Positions 35,199 to 44,286 are shown, counted from the stretch's first letter. The stretch is DNA of 64,000 nucleotides from an uncultured Ruminococcus sp. (GCA_904377845.1 CAJFGR010000012.1:1-64000), one strand, 5' to 3'. The notes: generated by a model not told the origin, from the letters alone. A program made the numbers and translations.

Positions 35199-36338
35199 AT
35201 GCATATTCTCCGCAGACATAAAAGACATCTGATTATACTTCTGATAACGGTTTTATTTGCGGTATTTCTGATCCAATATAATCAGATCGACCGTGTCGGC
35301 CTTTATGATACAGAAGGAAAGACGTTTGAAAAAGCAAGAGTCGTGGATATTGTCGAAGATAATGAGACGGAATCCGGGAATCAGATAGGAAATCAGATCG
35401 TATCTCTTGAACTTTTAACCGGAGATTATAAAGGAAATACAGTAGAAGCAGTGAGCTCGTCGAGTTATCTCTACGGAGCTCACTGTGAGGTAGGGATGAG
35501 AGTCATCGCTGAAGTAAATGAAAGTGATGACTCTCTCTATGTTACAGTGTTCAGTCAGGACCGGACGTGGATACTGTATGCGATTGTGTTCTTGTTTCTG
35601 GTTACTTTATGCATAATCGGAGGGAGACAGGGCTTTAATTCTGCCATAGCTCTTGTGTTTACTTTCGTGTGCATTGTGTTTCTGTTTCTCCCCATGATAT
35701 ACAGAGGAATTTCTCCTGTTTTGGCCGCGGCCGCTGTGGCGGTGCTGACTACATTTGTTACCATGTATCTGATCGGCGGCCTTTCAAGCAAAAGTATAAC
35801 ATCCATGATCGGGACGGTAGCGGGCGTCGGGATATCGGCAGTGCTTGCTGTTGTGTTTGGAAAGATAGCAGGCATTTCCGGCTATAATGTTTCAGATATT
35901 GAACAGCTTGAGTATGTGGGACAGATGACAAATGTGAGAATAGGGGAACTGCTTTATGCAGGGATCCTGATTTCTGCGCTGGGCGCGGTTATGGACGTTG
36001 CGATGTCCGTCGCATCCACGATCAGTGAAATACATTTCAGAAACCCGCAGCTGAGCCGGAAAGAACTTTTCACTTCCGGAATACGTGTCGGAAAAGATAT
36101 GATGGGAACAATGTCCAATACACTGATACTGGCTTTTACGGGAAGTTCTATTAACACGCTTGTGTTTATGTATGTTTATGGGTATGGTATTGTCCAGATT
36201 ACCAATATGTACTCAATCGGAATTGAGATTATACAGGGAATCGCATCCACTATGGGAGTGATCCTTACAGTACCTATTGTATCTGTGATCAGTGCGTGGC
36301 ATCTCAAATGGAAAAAAGAAGCGAAAGAAAGAAAATAA
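35199..36338 (+). CDS. YibE/F family membrane protein
   Basis: A 379-residue membrane protein of the YibE/F-like family. One N-terminal transmembrane helix (about 10-28) is followed by an extracellular domain of about 85 residues, then seven hydrophobic helices. Family segments include ISALGAVMDVAMSVASTISE and MGTMSNTLILAFTGSS. The function is unsettled; the genes are sometimes found with phosphatases. It starts one base after the phosphatase stop, with AGGAGA upstream inside that gene, so the two are cotranscribed. It may support export or activity of the surface phosphatase, an inference from the tight pairing. Confidence 0.88.
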   Translation: MHILRRHKRHLIILLITVLFAVFLIQYNQIDRVGLYDTEGKTFEKARVVDIVEDNETESGNQIGNQIVSLELLTGDYKGNTVEAVSSSSYLYGAHCEVGMRVIAEVNESDDSLYVTVFSQDRTWILYAIVFLFLVTLCIIGGRQGFNSAIALVFTFVCIVFLFLPMIYRGISPVLAAAAVAVLTTFVTMYLIGGLSSKSITSMIGTVAGVGISAVLAVVFGKIAGISGYNVSDIEQLEYVGQMTNVRIGELLYAGILISALGAVMDVAMSVASTISEIHFRNPQLSRKELFTSGIRVGKDMMGTMSNTLILAFTGSSINTLVFMYVYGYGIVQITNMYSIGIEIIQGIASTMGVILTVPIVSVISAWHLKWKKEAKERK

Positions 36339-36351
36339 TGTATTAATGAGA

Positions 36352-36375
36352 GCGGCTGTATATTTGTACAGCCGC
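36352..36375. terminator. Bidirectional terminator between yibEF and the XRE gene
   Basis: GCGGCTGTA (36352-36360) and TACAGCCGC (36367-36375), a 9-bp stem with a 6-base loop, between two convergent genes. The forward side continues CGGTTTATAATTT. Confidence 0.7.
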
Positions 36376-36379
36376 CGGT

Positions 36380-36640
36380 TTATAATTTCTGTCTGGTACT
36401 GCCTTCAATCAGTTCATCATATGTAATTTCCAATACTTCGCAGAGCGCTTTCAGTTCGATATCTGTTACATATCGTTTATTTGTCTCAATCCGTGTGATG
36501 ACGTTTTTATCAATATCGTATCCGTTTAACTGAAGTTTGTATGCAAGCATCCGCTGAGAGTACTTGCGCTGTTTGCGGTATTCGATCAGATTTTTACTGA
36601 TCAGATTCTTTTCACCTGTATTTTTCTTTGGTTTTGGCAT
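36380..36640 (-). CDS. XRE-family helix-turn-helix regulator
   Basis: An 86-residue Cro/C1-type DNA-binding protein. The helix-turn-helix is in LIEYRKQRKYSQRMLAYKLQ and the following GYDIDKNVITRIETNKRYV, and LKALCEVLEITYDEL completes the five-helix fold. It has no ligand-binding domain. The reverse-strand ATG at 36640 follows AAAGGAGCGGAG. It is divergent from the small membrane-anchored protein at 36753. TGTCTCA (36667-36673) and TGAGACA (36733-36739) flank the shared control region and may be its sites. Confidence 0.9.
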   Translation of the reverse strand: MPKPKKNTGEKNLISKNLIEYRKQRKYSQRMLAYKLQLNGYDIDKNVITRIETNKRYVTDIELKALCEVLEITYDELIEGSTRQKL

Positions 36641-36691
36641 GAACTCCGCTCCTTTTCTTTTATAAGTGTCTCAATTTCTGCACTGTTTTTC

Positions 36692-36720
36692 TTGATTTTA
36701 TATAAAATGAACAGTATAAT
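36692..36720 (+). promoter_or_regulatory. Promoter of the small anchored protein gene
   Basis: TTGATT (36692-36697) and TATAAT (36715-36720) with a 17-base spacer. Inverted arms TGTCTCA and TGAGACA lie on either side of it. Confidence 0.65.
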
Positions 36721-36752
36721 CGGTTGTAAAAATGAGACAAAAAGGAGCAGAT

Positions 36753-37190
36753 ATGGCAAAAAGCAACAAACTGAAGAAATGTCTTATGTTTATTGGGGCT
36801 GCTGCTGTATGTTTTTTGTTTTTCGCAGTCTTCCCGGTATTATATAAATACTATAAATATGACAATTCCGGGGTGCCTGACGCAGTAAGCAGTACGACTG
36901 ACGGTTTGGAATGCAGCCTGACTGTTACAGCGAATGCTTCACGCGTTGAAGATAAGAAAGCATTTGCCGATGAGATATTCCGGATGTGCCGCTCAAACTC
37001 GTTCCGGACCGTCAAGCTCTCGACAGATGTGACAGGCTGGCCTTCCATGCTGGATGTGACTGTCTATCTGCACCGATATGATATCGGACGCATTGAGCCT
37101 GAAATGAGGATACGCTATATTCCGCCGGATAACAGAGGGGTATATAATATCAGGGACGACGGGGATAAATACCGGATAATTATTGAATGA
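36753..37190 (+). CDS. Membrane-anchored hypothetical protein
   Basis: A 145-residue protein starting at ATG 36753 with AAAGGAG five bases upstream; an upstream ATG at 36732 precedes that site. A basic stretch (KSNKLKKC) and one hydrophobic helix (about 11-30) anchor a small extracytoplasmic domain with alternating beta pattern. It contains two cysteines and ends with IRDDGDKYRIIIE. I do not recognise the family. It is divergent from the XRE regulator and probably controlled by it. Confidence 0.7.
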   Translation: MAKSNKLKKCLMFIGAAAVCFLFFAVFPVLYKYYKYDNSGVPDAVSSTTDGLECSLTVTANASRVEDKKAFADEIFRMCRSNSFRTVKLSTDVTGWPSMLDVTVYLHRYDIGRIEPEMRIRYIPPDNRGVYNIRDDGDKYRIIIE

Positions 37191-37355
37191 CACGGTTCGA
37201 TCATTCCGGTGATTTCTGCCGGCTTAATTGTTTTGGCCAAAATCACATTTTTTTATTATCTTCTTCATAATTCCGTCACAAATATCTTTTATCTTATGTA
37301 GTGTAAAAAAGAAAAAGATCCAATAAGGACGCAGGAGGAAAAGAGGAATAATATT

Positions 37356-38909
37356 ATGAGTGAACAATTTTATGATGATAATAATAAAGAGAATAAGAAC
37401 AATGAGTATCATTTTACCGGCGAACAGCTGAATCAGGTTTCACAGAATGCCGCATCACAGAACACGGCGTCAGAAAACGGCACCGGCCAGAGCAGTACGG
37501 CTCAGAATAGTGCGGGTACATCACAGAACAATCAGGAAAAGGGCACCGCGTATCAGAACAGCACATATTACGGAACATACCAGAATGCAGGCGGACAGAA
37601 CCCGGGCAGCCAGAATAACGGCATTCACAATACCGGTTTTCATAGCGGAGCATCAGGCCATGCAAAGAAGACAAAGAAGCCTATGACAACCGGAAAGAAA
37701 TGGGCGGCTGTTGTATCGATGGCGCTGGTATTCGGACTGATAGCGGGCGGCACAATGTTCGGCGTTAATTCACTGGGCAGCTACATTACAGGAAACGGCA
37801 GAGGCAGCAATGCACAGCTTGCGCAGACACAGACAACAGGCAGCGGCGGTTCAGAGTCGGATTCTTCTTCCGAGAGCGGAACCGGAACAGTTGCTTCTGT
37901 TGCGGAAAATGCAATGCCGTCATTGGTTACCATTTCTACTATGTCAGTTGAAGAAATGAGAAACTTCTTCGGAGGGACACAGCAGTATGAGGTACAGGGC
38001 GCCGGAACCGGCGTTATTGTCGGACAGAATGACAAAGAACTTCTGATCGCTACCAACAATCATGTGGTCGAGGGAGCGACAAGCCTTTCCGTAGGTTTTA
38101 TTGATGAACAGAGTGTAGAAGGTCAGGTAAAAGGAACAGATGTTGACAATGACCTTGCGGTTGTAGCTGTAAAGCTTTCCGATATCCCGGATGATACAAT
38201 GAATCAGATCAAGGTCGCTACAGTAGGCGATTCCGATGATCTGAAGCTGGGAGATCAGGTTGTTGCGATCGGTAATGCACTCGGTTACGGACAGTCTGTA
38301 ACAAGCGGATATGTAAGTGCACTTGACCGTGACCTGACTCTGACAGATGAGAGCGGCAACACGATTACTTCTACAGGACTGATCCAGACAGATGCAGCAA
38401 TCAATTCAGGAAACAGCGGCGGCGCTCTTCTGAATATGAAAGGTGAACTGATCGGTATTAATGAAGCGAAAAGTTCAAGTACATCCACAGGAGCATCTGT
38501 AGATAATATCGGATTTGCAATCCCGATCGATAAGGCTCAGAGCAGTCTTCAGGAAATGATGAATCTTGAGACAAGGGATAAAGTAGATGCAAGTCAGGCT
38601 TCCTATATGGGTATCCAGGGACAGGATGTTTCTACAGAGGCGAGTGAGCTTTACGGTGTGCCGGAAGGAGCTGTTGTTGTAGAAGTAGTACAGGGAAGTC
38701 CGGCGGATAAAGCAGGAATCCAGCAGGGGGACATCATTACCGAACTGGATGGACGCACAGTAAGCAGTATGTCACAGCTGCAGGATACACTTCAGTACTA
38801 TGCGGCAGGTGAGACAGTAGATGTTGTAGTGCAGCGCTCCGGAAATAACGGTTATGAAGCACAGACACTGAGCATTACGCTCGGGTCAGCGGCAGACGCT
38901 CAGAATTAA
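37356..38909 (+). CDS. HtrA/DegP-like membrane serine protease with PDZ domain
   Basis: A 517-residue envelope protease. Residues about 20-105 are a cytosolic Gln/Asn/Ser-rich low-complexity region, followed by one transmembrane helix (about 112-135) and a Ser/Gly linker. The S1C trypsin-like domain has its triad at His237 (NNHVVEG), Asp near 264 (VDNDLAVV) and Ser near 353 (NSGNSGGAL). A PDZ domain follows (about 410-510) with VQGSPADKAGIQQGDIITELDG. Proteases of this type degrade or refold misfolded exported proteins. The ATG follows GGAGGAAAAGAGG. The low-complexity N-terminus is long for the family. Confidence 0.94.
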   Translation: MSEQFYDDNNKENKNNEYHFTGEQLNQVSQNAASQNTASENGTGQSSTAQNSAGTSQNNQEKGTAYQNSTYYGTYQNAGGQNPGSQNNGIHNTGFHSGASGHAKKTKKPMTTGKKWAAVVSMALVFGLIAGGTMFGVNSLGSYITGNGRGSNAQLAQTQTTGSGGSESDSSSESGTGTVASVAENAMPSLVTISTMSVEEMRNFFGGTQQYEVQGAGTGVIVGQNDKELLIATNNHVVEGATSLSVGFIDEQSVEGQVKGTDVDNDLAVVAVKLSDIPDDTMNQIKVATVGDSDDLKLGDQVVAIGNALGYGQSVTSGYVSALDRDLTLTDESGNTITSTGLIQTDAAINSGNSGGALLNMKGELIGINEAKSSSTSTGASVDNIGFAIPIDKAQSSLQEMMNLETRDKVDASQASYMGIQGQDVSTEASELYGVPEGAVVVEVVQGSPADKAGIQQGDIITELDGRTVSSMSQLQDTLQYYAAGETVDVVVQRSGNNGYEAQTLSITLGSAADAQN

Positions 38910-38995
38910 ATAAAATATAAGACTCAGGGGCAGCGGAAGCAATTCCGCTGCTTTCTTTTGTTATATCCCGAATTTTAAAGACAAATATGATCTGA

Positions 38996-39172
38996 TCAAC
39001 TAGGTATTTCGATAAGATCCTGCAGGAGTCCTTTGAACATATGGGAGAGGGCAGGACGGTTTATGAGGGACTGGGGAAGATAAAAGCAACGCCGGAACAG
39101 ATGGCTGAATCACTGGTGGATGCAATGCCTGCCGAGCTGAAAGAACTGTTCCAAAAGCTGGAACTGCTTTAG
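38996..39172 (+). pseudogene. C-terminal remnant of an unidentified gene
   Basis: In the 394-base gap between htrA and fucO one frame is open from 38996 to a TAG at 39170-39172. It encodes about 58 residues, including FDKILQESFEHMGEGRTVYE and PAELKELFQKLELL. The sequence is protein-like (amphipathic helices, balanced codons) but lacks a start with a ribosome binding site and begins right after a stop. It looks like the tail of a lost gene. I cannot name the family. The rest of the gap shows only the fucO binding site. Confidence 0.5.
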
Positions 39173-39303
39173 AGACAGGTGGCAAAAAAGCTGATCAGGG
39201 TGACAGATATGCCGTTTTGTAACTTTCTATTTATCTCCGGGATTGTTAAAATATAAACATAAGAAACCGGACAGGTCCGGTAAAGAAAAGGAGATTGATA
39301 ATA

Positions 39304-40449
39304 ATGGCAAACAGAATTATACTCAACGAGACATCCTATCACGGTGCTGGCGCAATCCAGGAAATCGCCGCGGAAGCAAAGGCGAGGGCGTATAAAAAGG
39401 CTTTCGTATGCTCGGATCCTGACCTGATTAAATTCGGAGTGACGAAGAAAGTGACAGATGTCCTTGATAATGCAGGGCTTGCTTATGAAATTTATTCAGA
39501 TATCAAGGCAAATCCTACGATCGAGAATGTGCAGCACGGAGTGCAGGCGTTCAAAGACGCGGGAGCAGATTACATCGTAGCGATCGGCGGAGGATCTTCC
39601 ATGGATACGGCAAAAGCCATCGGAATCATTATCGCTAATCCGGAATTTGAAGATGTGAGAAGCCTTGAGGGCACGGCGCCGACAAAGAAACCGTGCGTGC
39701 CGATCATCGCAGTGCCGACCACGGCAGGTACAGCGGCTGAGGTTACGATCAACTATGTAATCACAGATGTAGAGAAGAAGAGAAAATTCGTGTGCGTGGA
39801 TCCTCACGATATGCCGGTCATTGCAGTAGTAGATCCGGATATGATGTCCTCTATGCCGAAAGGACTTACGGCATCGACAGGAATGGATGCCCTGACTCAC
39901 GCGATCGAGGGATATACAACCAAAGCCGCATGGGAGATGACAGATATGTTCCATCTCAAAGCCATCGAAATTATCAGCAGATCCTTGAGAAGCGCAGTTG
40001 CCAATGAAAAAGAGGGACGCGACGGTATGGCACTCGGACAGTACATTGCCGGTATGGGATTCTCAAACGTAGGTCTCGGAATCGCTCACTCTATGGCTCA
40101 TACTCTGGGTGCTGTATATGACACACCGCACGGTGTTGCCTGCGCGATGATGCTTCCGATCGTTATGGAATATAATGCAGACTGCACAGGAGAGAAATAC
40201 CGTGAAATCGCAAGGGCGATGGGAGTAAAAGGCGTAGACGATATGTCAGTGGAAGAATACAGAAAAGCAGCTATCGATGCAGTACGTCAGCTCTCTGTTG
40301 ATGTCGGAATTCCGACAAAACTGGAGGCGATTAAAGAGGATGACCTGCAGTTCCTTGCAGAGTCCGCATATGCTGATGCGTGCGCACCGGGCAACCCCAA
40401 AGATGCAAGCGTAGAAGACCTGAAAGAACTCTTCCGCAAAATTATGTAA
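39304..40449 (+). CDS. fucO: Lactaldehyde reductase / 1,2-propanediol dehydrogenase
   Basis: A 381-residue iron-dependent group III alcohol dehydrogenase, very close to E. coli FucO throughout: MANRIILNETSYHG opening, AIGGGSSMDTAKAIGI for NAD binding, TTAGTAAEVTINYVITD, and metal ligands in LTHAIEGY and HSMAHTLGAVYDTPHG. It reduces L-lactaldehyde from fucose or rhamnose breakdown to propanediol. The ATG at 39304 follows AAAGGAG with ten bases; an ATG at 39295 is too close to it. No fucose or rhamnose genes are adjacent. It stands alone, with a terminator downstream. Confidence 0.92.
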   Translation: MANRIILNETSYHGAGAIQEIAAEAKARAYKKAFVCSDPDLIKFGVTKKVTDVLDNAGLAYEIYSDIKANPTIENVQHGVQAFKDAGADYIVAIGGGSSMDTAKAIGIIIANPEFEDVRSLEGTAPTKKPCVPIIAVPTTAGTAAEVTINYVITDVEKKRKFVCVDPHDMPVIAVVDPDMMSSMPKGLTASTGMDALTHAIEGYTTKAAWEMTDMFHLKAIEIISRSLRSAVANEKEGRDGMALGQYIAGMGFSNVGLGIAHSMAHTLGAVYDTPHGVACAMMLPIVMEYNADCTGEKYREIARAMGVKGVDDMSVEEYRKAAIDAVRQLSVDVGIPTKLEAIKEDDLQFLAESAYADACAPGNPKDASVEDLKELFRKIM

Positions 40450-40497
40450 TCTGCGCGGCTGTCTGAGACCGCATTGAACGTATATATGTAAAAAGAA

Positions 40498-40557
40498 ACG
40501 GGATGAGGAACAGAAATTTTTATCAATAAGATTTCTGCTCCTCATCCCGTAATATTT
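40498..40557. terminator. Strong bidirectional terminator
   Basis: A 20-bp stem with one mismatch: arms 40498-40517 (ACGGGATGAGGA...) and 40531-40550 (...TCCTCATCCCGT), followed by AATATTTTTGG. It separates fucO from the convergent ABC permease gene. Confidence 0.9.
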
Positions 40558-40621
40558 TTGGTGTTATGTGTAATGTGTATAATCCGGATTGTCAGTCAGT
40601 TCTCGTCAGCAGTGCGGAGAC

Positions 40622-42799
40622 TTATATTTTCAGGGAATAATCGCCGGTATATCCGCTTTTATACTGTACTTCCATATAATCCGGGTACCCGCTTCCGTCG
40701 TCGAGGATACCCCCGGCATAATGATCCATATATGAGAGTATAAGCTCGATATCTTCCCGGGCTGTTACGGTAATGGTCATTTCATAAGCTGAGTCGTTAT
40801 AGTAGTCGATTACTGCAGTATCGGAAAGACGGGAGATCAGGTCATCACATCGTTTGTCCTCAGCCGAGGCAGCGGACGGGGAAAGTATGATGGAAGCTAC
40901 GTCATCCGGAACAATTTCGGTATGCATGGTATATCCATATTCTTTGAGAAGCTCCAGTGTATTCGTATATTCCGGGTATATGTAGAGCTGGGGCACATAA
41001 GATGTGCCGTCTCCGAAATAAGATAAACCGGGAATATTGTATGAGATCATTCCGTCATCTGTAACCGTTCCATTCTCCTTAAGAACTGTGTTTGTAAAGT
41101 TCACCTGCAGTTCACCCAGAGGATTGCCGTCTATAAATGTATCTGCACTAGCGCTGAGCACGTCTGTCTCATAGGCGTTCAGAAGAGCTTTTTTCTGCTC
41201 TTTGTCAAGTTTCAGTTCATCTGATGTTTTATAAATATCTGACAGAGTGATCGAGGTAACAGAATCTTTATCGATCTCAAAAATCGGGAAAAGACACTTC
41301 CGGTATTCCCTGCTCTCAAGCAGGCTGCTCAGGGCATCGGCCGTATCGCTGTATCCGAGAGCATACCTCCTGTTGATGATGCGTCCGTCCGAAAGCCTGT
41401 AACGGAACACAGCTGAGAAGAATTCCTCACCGGCATCCTTTTTGCCCGCAAGAGTAGGAGACAGCATCACATCCGGAATATTATCCATATCGTAGACATT
41501 CTTTGTGTTGAGCCCTTTTTCAAGGTTATCGATTCCTGACAGTGCCAGTGTGTAGAGCGTATCGGTCATATCCTCCGGCGCAAAGTATCCGGAAGCGGGA
41601 TCAGCTCCGTATTCTGATTCCGGATAACAGAAATAATTCTGGAATGAATCCGGGCAGAAGCTGATGCTCTCAATGTCATCCTTATCGGGAATATATGTAT
41701 CATAACCGATCAGGTCGAACTGGAAGAAGCAGAGTACAGCAAGTGTTCCCACGATTGACAAAAGTGAGGATTTCCAGCTTTTTAACAAAAGTCTCAGATC
41801 CATTGTATATATGAAATCGATTACAGCACAGAAAATTACTGCGGTGAGCAGACTCAGGACTGGGAGCCATTCATTGCCGGAAAGTGCCATCATATCCTGT
41901 ATCATCAGACTGACGAACAGTGCTGAGGGAATACAGATCAGTACTTTTAGTATCGGCGCTGTAATAGGGAACGCCATGGCAGTTCCGGCAGCTTCTGACG
42001 GATAGAGCCTGTATATAAGTACTGCCGCGGCAATGAGCAGAGCCGACATAACAAGAGCAGCGGCGGGGGCGGCAAGACCAAGCGTGCCTAAGCTGCTTTG
42101 CGGGATCAGTGTAGAAAATAGTCCGAGAGGAGACAGATACTCTGCCAGTTTCATAGGAAGTGTTTCATCTATGCTGTAAAATGTATTATAAAATGCATAT
42201 TCCAGTGCCGAGATAAGAGTGAATATGAGGAACGGATATACAATCACTGCCAGGGACACCAGAAGTCCGGTGACAGTCCGTCCGGTCAGCATGACGGCAA
42301 AGACACTGGCATTATACAGCACAAAAAATGCGAGTATGCCGCCGAGTACAGCTTCCGCGGAACGTCCGGCCAGAGGGAGGTTCATGCCTTTACTCGCTGC
42401 TTCTACCACCATAGAGAGAATACTGCAGACAACATACGGAATGAGTACGATCAGCAGACCGGACACATAGGTCGTTCCAAACCATACCGTACGCTTTACG
42501 GGCAGAGAGTGGACGAAGTCCGACTTCTCTTTTGAGTGAATGTAGCTGAAACCGGTCAGGGCAGATAGAACAGCCAGTCCGGCAATTGCAGCAGCAAGAA
42601 AGCGCTGTGAGTTCCCGTTGAGAAGTCCGGGAAAATACTCGATGAGTTTCGCAGTATTTTCTGTATAGGTACTCAAGTACAGCATAATATATACCGGCAT
42701 CAGAAGAAAGAAAAGGGTGAAAGAAAGCGCTGCGAGCCAGCCCCTGTGCCTGATGTCCGAGCGGATCAGTTTAATGTAAGAAGAAATCTTTGATGTCAT
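40622..42799 (-). CDS. ABC transporter permease of a YtrA-controlled system
   Basis: About 725 residues read leftwards from ATG 42799, which follows GGAGGTGGCCGGAT; an earlier start at 42820 is inside the ATPase gene without a site. About ten hydrophobic helices occupy residues 25-365, including HSKEKSDFVHSLPVKRTVWF, typical of ABC-2-like permeases of this class. The C-terminal 350 residues form a large extracytoplasmic domain unrelated to anything I recognise. The gene overlaps the ATPase gene by 29 bases. Substrate unknown; related Ytr/Bcr-like systems respond to cell-wall antibiotics. Confidence 0.85.
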   Translation of the reverse strand: MTSKISSYIKLIRSDIRHRGWLAALSFTLFFLLMPVYIMLYLSTYTENTAKLIEYFPGLLNGNSQRFLAAAIAGLAVLSALTGFSYIHSKEKSDFVHSLPVKRTVWFGTTYVSGLLIVLIPYVVCSILSMVVEAASKGMNLPLAGRSAEAVLGGILAFFVLYNASVFAVMLTGRTVTGLLVSLAVIVYPFLIFTLISALEYAFYNTFYSIDETLPMKLAEYLSPLGLFSTLIPQSSLGTLGLAAPAAALVMSALLIAAAVLIYRLYPSEAAGTAMAFPITAPILKVLICIPSALFVSLMIQDMMALSGNEWLPVLSLLTAVIFCAVIDFIYTMDLRLLLKSWKSSLLSIVGTLAVLCFFQFDLIGYDTYIPDKDDIESISFCPDSFQNYFCYPESEYGADPASGYFAPEDMTDTLYTLALSGIDNLEKGLNTKNVYDMDNIPDVMLSPTLAGKKDAGEEFFSAVFRYRLSDGRIINRRYALGYSDTADALSSLLESREYRKCLFPIFEIDKDSVTSITLSDIYKTSDELKLDKEQKKALLNAYETDVLSASADTFIDGNPLGELQVNFTNTVLKENGTVTDDGMISYNIPGLSYFGDGTSYVPQLYIYPEYTNTLELLKEYGYTMHTEIVPDDVASIILSPSAASAEDKRCDDLISRLSDTAVIDYYNDSAYEMTITVTAREDIELILSYMDHYAGGILDDGSGYPDYMEVQYKSGYTGDYSLKI

Positions 42800-43676
42800 A
42801 TCCGGCCACCTCCGTTTCACTGATAAATATTTCTTCGAGAGTAAGAGGCAGAACCTCTATAAATAGAGGATCCTGTGCCTCGGCGATGCGTATTACTTCC
42901 GAACGTTCCCCGCGCACGGTGAGTGTGAGGACCGATCCGCTGCGCTCCGACTTTATCACGGGAAGACTGCGCAGGAGCTCCTGCTCCCGGAGCGGATTCC
43001 GGATGACGCACTGCAGTTTGCAGATTTTGCTGCGGACCTGGTCGATGTCTTCTGTGAGCAGCAGCTTGCCCTGATGCAGAAGACCGATGCCATCGCAGAA
43101 ATCTTCCAGTTCCCGCAGATTGTGGGAAGCGATTACAGGCGTGAAGTCCCTGTTGACCAGTTCTGCGGCAAAAAGGCTCTTTACCGCCTGCCGTACAACA
43201 GGATCAAGTCCGTCAAAAGTTTCGTCACAGAGCAGATATTTTGTGCCGGCGCATAGACCCAGCAGGATAGAGACCTGCTTCTTCATTCCTTTTGAGAATG
43301 TGTTGATCCTGCGTTTCATATCCAGATGAAAAATACCGGTCAGAGAGTCAAACTGCTTCCGATTAAAGGTCGGGTACACATCAGCATAATAGTCGCGCAT
43401 TTCCCTGAGATCCGCATTCTGGAAAAAGTACGGAGTGTCGGAGAGAAAGCAAATCTGTGATTTGATTTCCGGGTTTTCATATACGTGTTTTCCGTCCACC
43501 AGAAGCTCACCGCCATCCGGCCGGATGATACCGCTGATCATGCGCAGGAGCGTGCTTTTTCCGGCTCCGTTTGAGCCGATCAGACCGAATACCATACCGT
43601 CACGTATTGTTCCTGTTATATGATCTGCTGCGTGGACATCATTGAATGTTTTGTTAAGATCTTTCAGTTCAATCAT
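42771..43676 (-). CDS. ABC transporter ATP-binding protein
   Basis: A 301-residue ATPase. Walker A is GSNGAGKST near residues 34-42, the signature is FSKGMKKQ near 134-141 and Walker B lies in YLLCDETFDGLDP near 153-165. The H-loop is in VIASHNLREL. The C-terminal 80 residues are a specificity extension, as in drug and bacitracin exporters. The stop of the regulator gene overlaps its start by four bases and its end overlaps the permease, so regulator, ATPase and permease form one coupled operon. Confidence 0.94.
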   Translation of the reverse strand: MIELKDLNKTFNDVHAADHITGTIRDGMVFGLIGSNGAGKSTLLRMISGIIRPDGGELLVDGKHVYENPEIKSQICFLSDTPYFFQNADLREMRDYYADVYPTFNRKQFDSLTGIFHLDMKRRINTFSKGMKKQVSILLGLCAGTKYLLCDETFDGLDPVVRQAVKSLFAAELVNRDFTPVIASHNLRELEDFCDGIGLLHQGKLLLTEDIDQVRSKICKLQCVIRNPLREQELLRSLPVIKSERSGSVLTLTVRGERSEVIRIAEAQDPLFIEVLPLTLEEIFISETEVAGYDIKDFFLH

Positions 43677-44047
43677 TTGGATTCCCCCTCTCGGTACAGA
43701 CGGTCGAGCACTGTGTCGTATTCGGAACGTGTAATCCCCAGTTCTCTGCCCTGTCTGATTAATTTTTCTGCTTCTTCCAGCAGGAGCTTTTTTTCTTTTT
43801 CTGCCAGTGAGGCAGTATCTGCGACAAAATTTCCCCGCCCTTTTACCGGATAGATATAGCCCTGTGTTTCCAGAAGTGAAAATGCTTTCTGGATAGTGTT
43901 CGGATTGATGGAAAGCTCCATGGCGAGCGAACGGACCGACGGCATCCGGCTTCCGGGCGGAAGTACGCCCTTTAGGATCAGCGCCTGAAAGCGGCCCGCA
44001 ATCTGTTCATAAAGGGGAAGTTTGCTCTGATAATCAATCGTGATCAT
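43673..44047 (-). CDS. GntR-family regulator, YtrA subfamily
   Basis: A 124-residue regulator with a GntR winged helix (MITIDYQSKLPLYEQIAGRF, then PPGSRMPSVRSLAMELSINP and TIQKAFSLLETQGYI) and a short C-terminal helical tail instead of a large effector domain, the hallmark of the YtrA subfamily. It is the first gene of the reverse-strand operon with the ABC transporter. A perfect 13-bp palindrome sits 30 bases upstream of its start, so autorepression is likely, with release on cell-envelope stress as known for YtrA in Bacillus. Confidence 0.93.
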   Translation of the reverse strand: MITIDYQSKLPLYEQIAGRFQALILKGVLPPGSRMPSVRSLAMELSINPNTIQKAFSLLETQGYIYPVKGRGNFVADTASLAEKEKKLLLEEAEKLIRQGRELGITRSEYDTVLDRLYREGESK

Positions 44048-44076
44048 AGTTTCCCTCGTCTCTGTATTCGGATAAC

Positions 44077-44115
44077 TGTTTATAGTGTATTAGTATTATT
44101 AGTACACTATAAACA
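44077..44115. promoter_or_regulatory. YtrA-type operator palindrome
   Basis: TGTTTATAGTGTA (44077-44089) and TACACTATAAACA (44103-44115) are perfect 13-bp inverted repeats, 13 bases apart. The position upstream of the GntR gene and the GTGTA...TACAC core suggest an autoregulatory operator. Confidence 0.8.
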
Positions 44116-44158
44116 TACCACAAGTATATAATTAAGTCAATCGAAAAGACAGAAATAC

Positions 44159-44248
44159 TTGTACATCCGGAAAAATAGTGCTATTATAACCCTGTTCTGT
44201 TCTGCGAAAATCGGAATGAACAGAATTAATTGTAGAAGAAACAGAACA
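44159..44248 (+). promoter_or_regulatory. folC promoter and leader inverted repeat
   Basis: TTGTAC (44159-44164) and TATTAT (44182-44187) with a 17-base spacer form a promoter. In the leader TGTTCTGTT (44193-44201) and AACAGAACA (44240-44248) are perfect 9-bp arms. The leader does not match the tetrahydrofolate riboswitch consensus. Confidence 0.55.
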
Positions 44249-44286
44249 TTGGGAAAGAACTAAATACGGAAAGGAAACGAAAGAAC

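Noticed and set aside
44188-44286. Tetrahydrofolate riboswitch upstream of folC
   Set aside because: The leader has inverted repeats, but the conserved core and pseudoknot sequences of the THF aptamer are not present.
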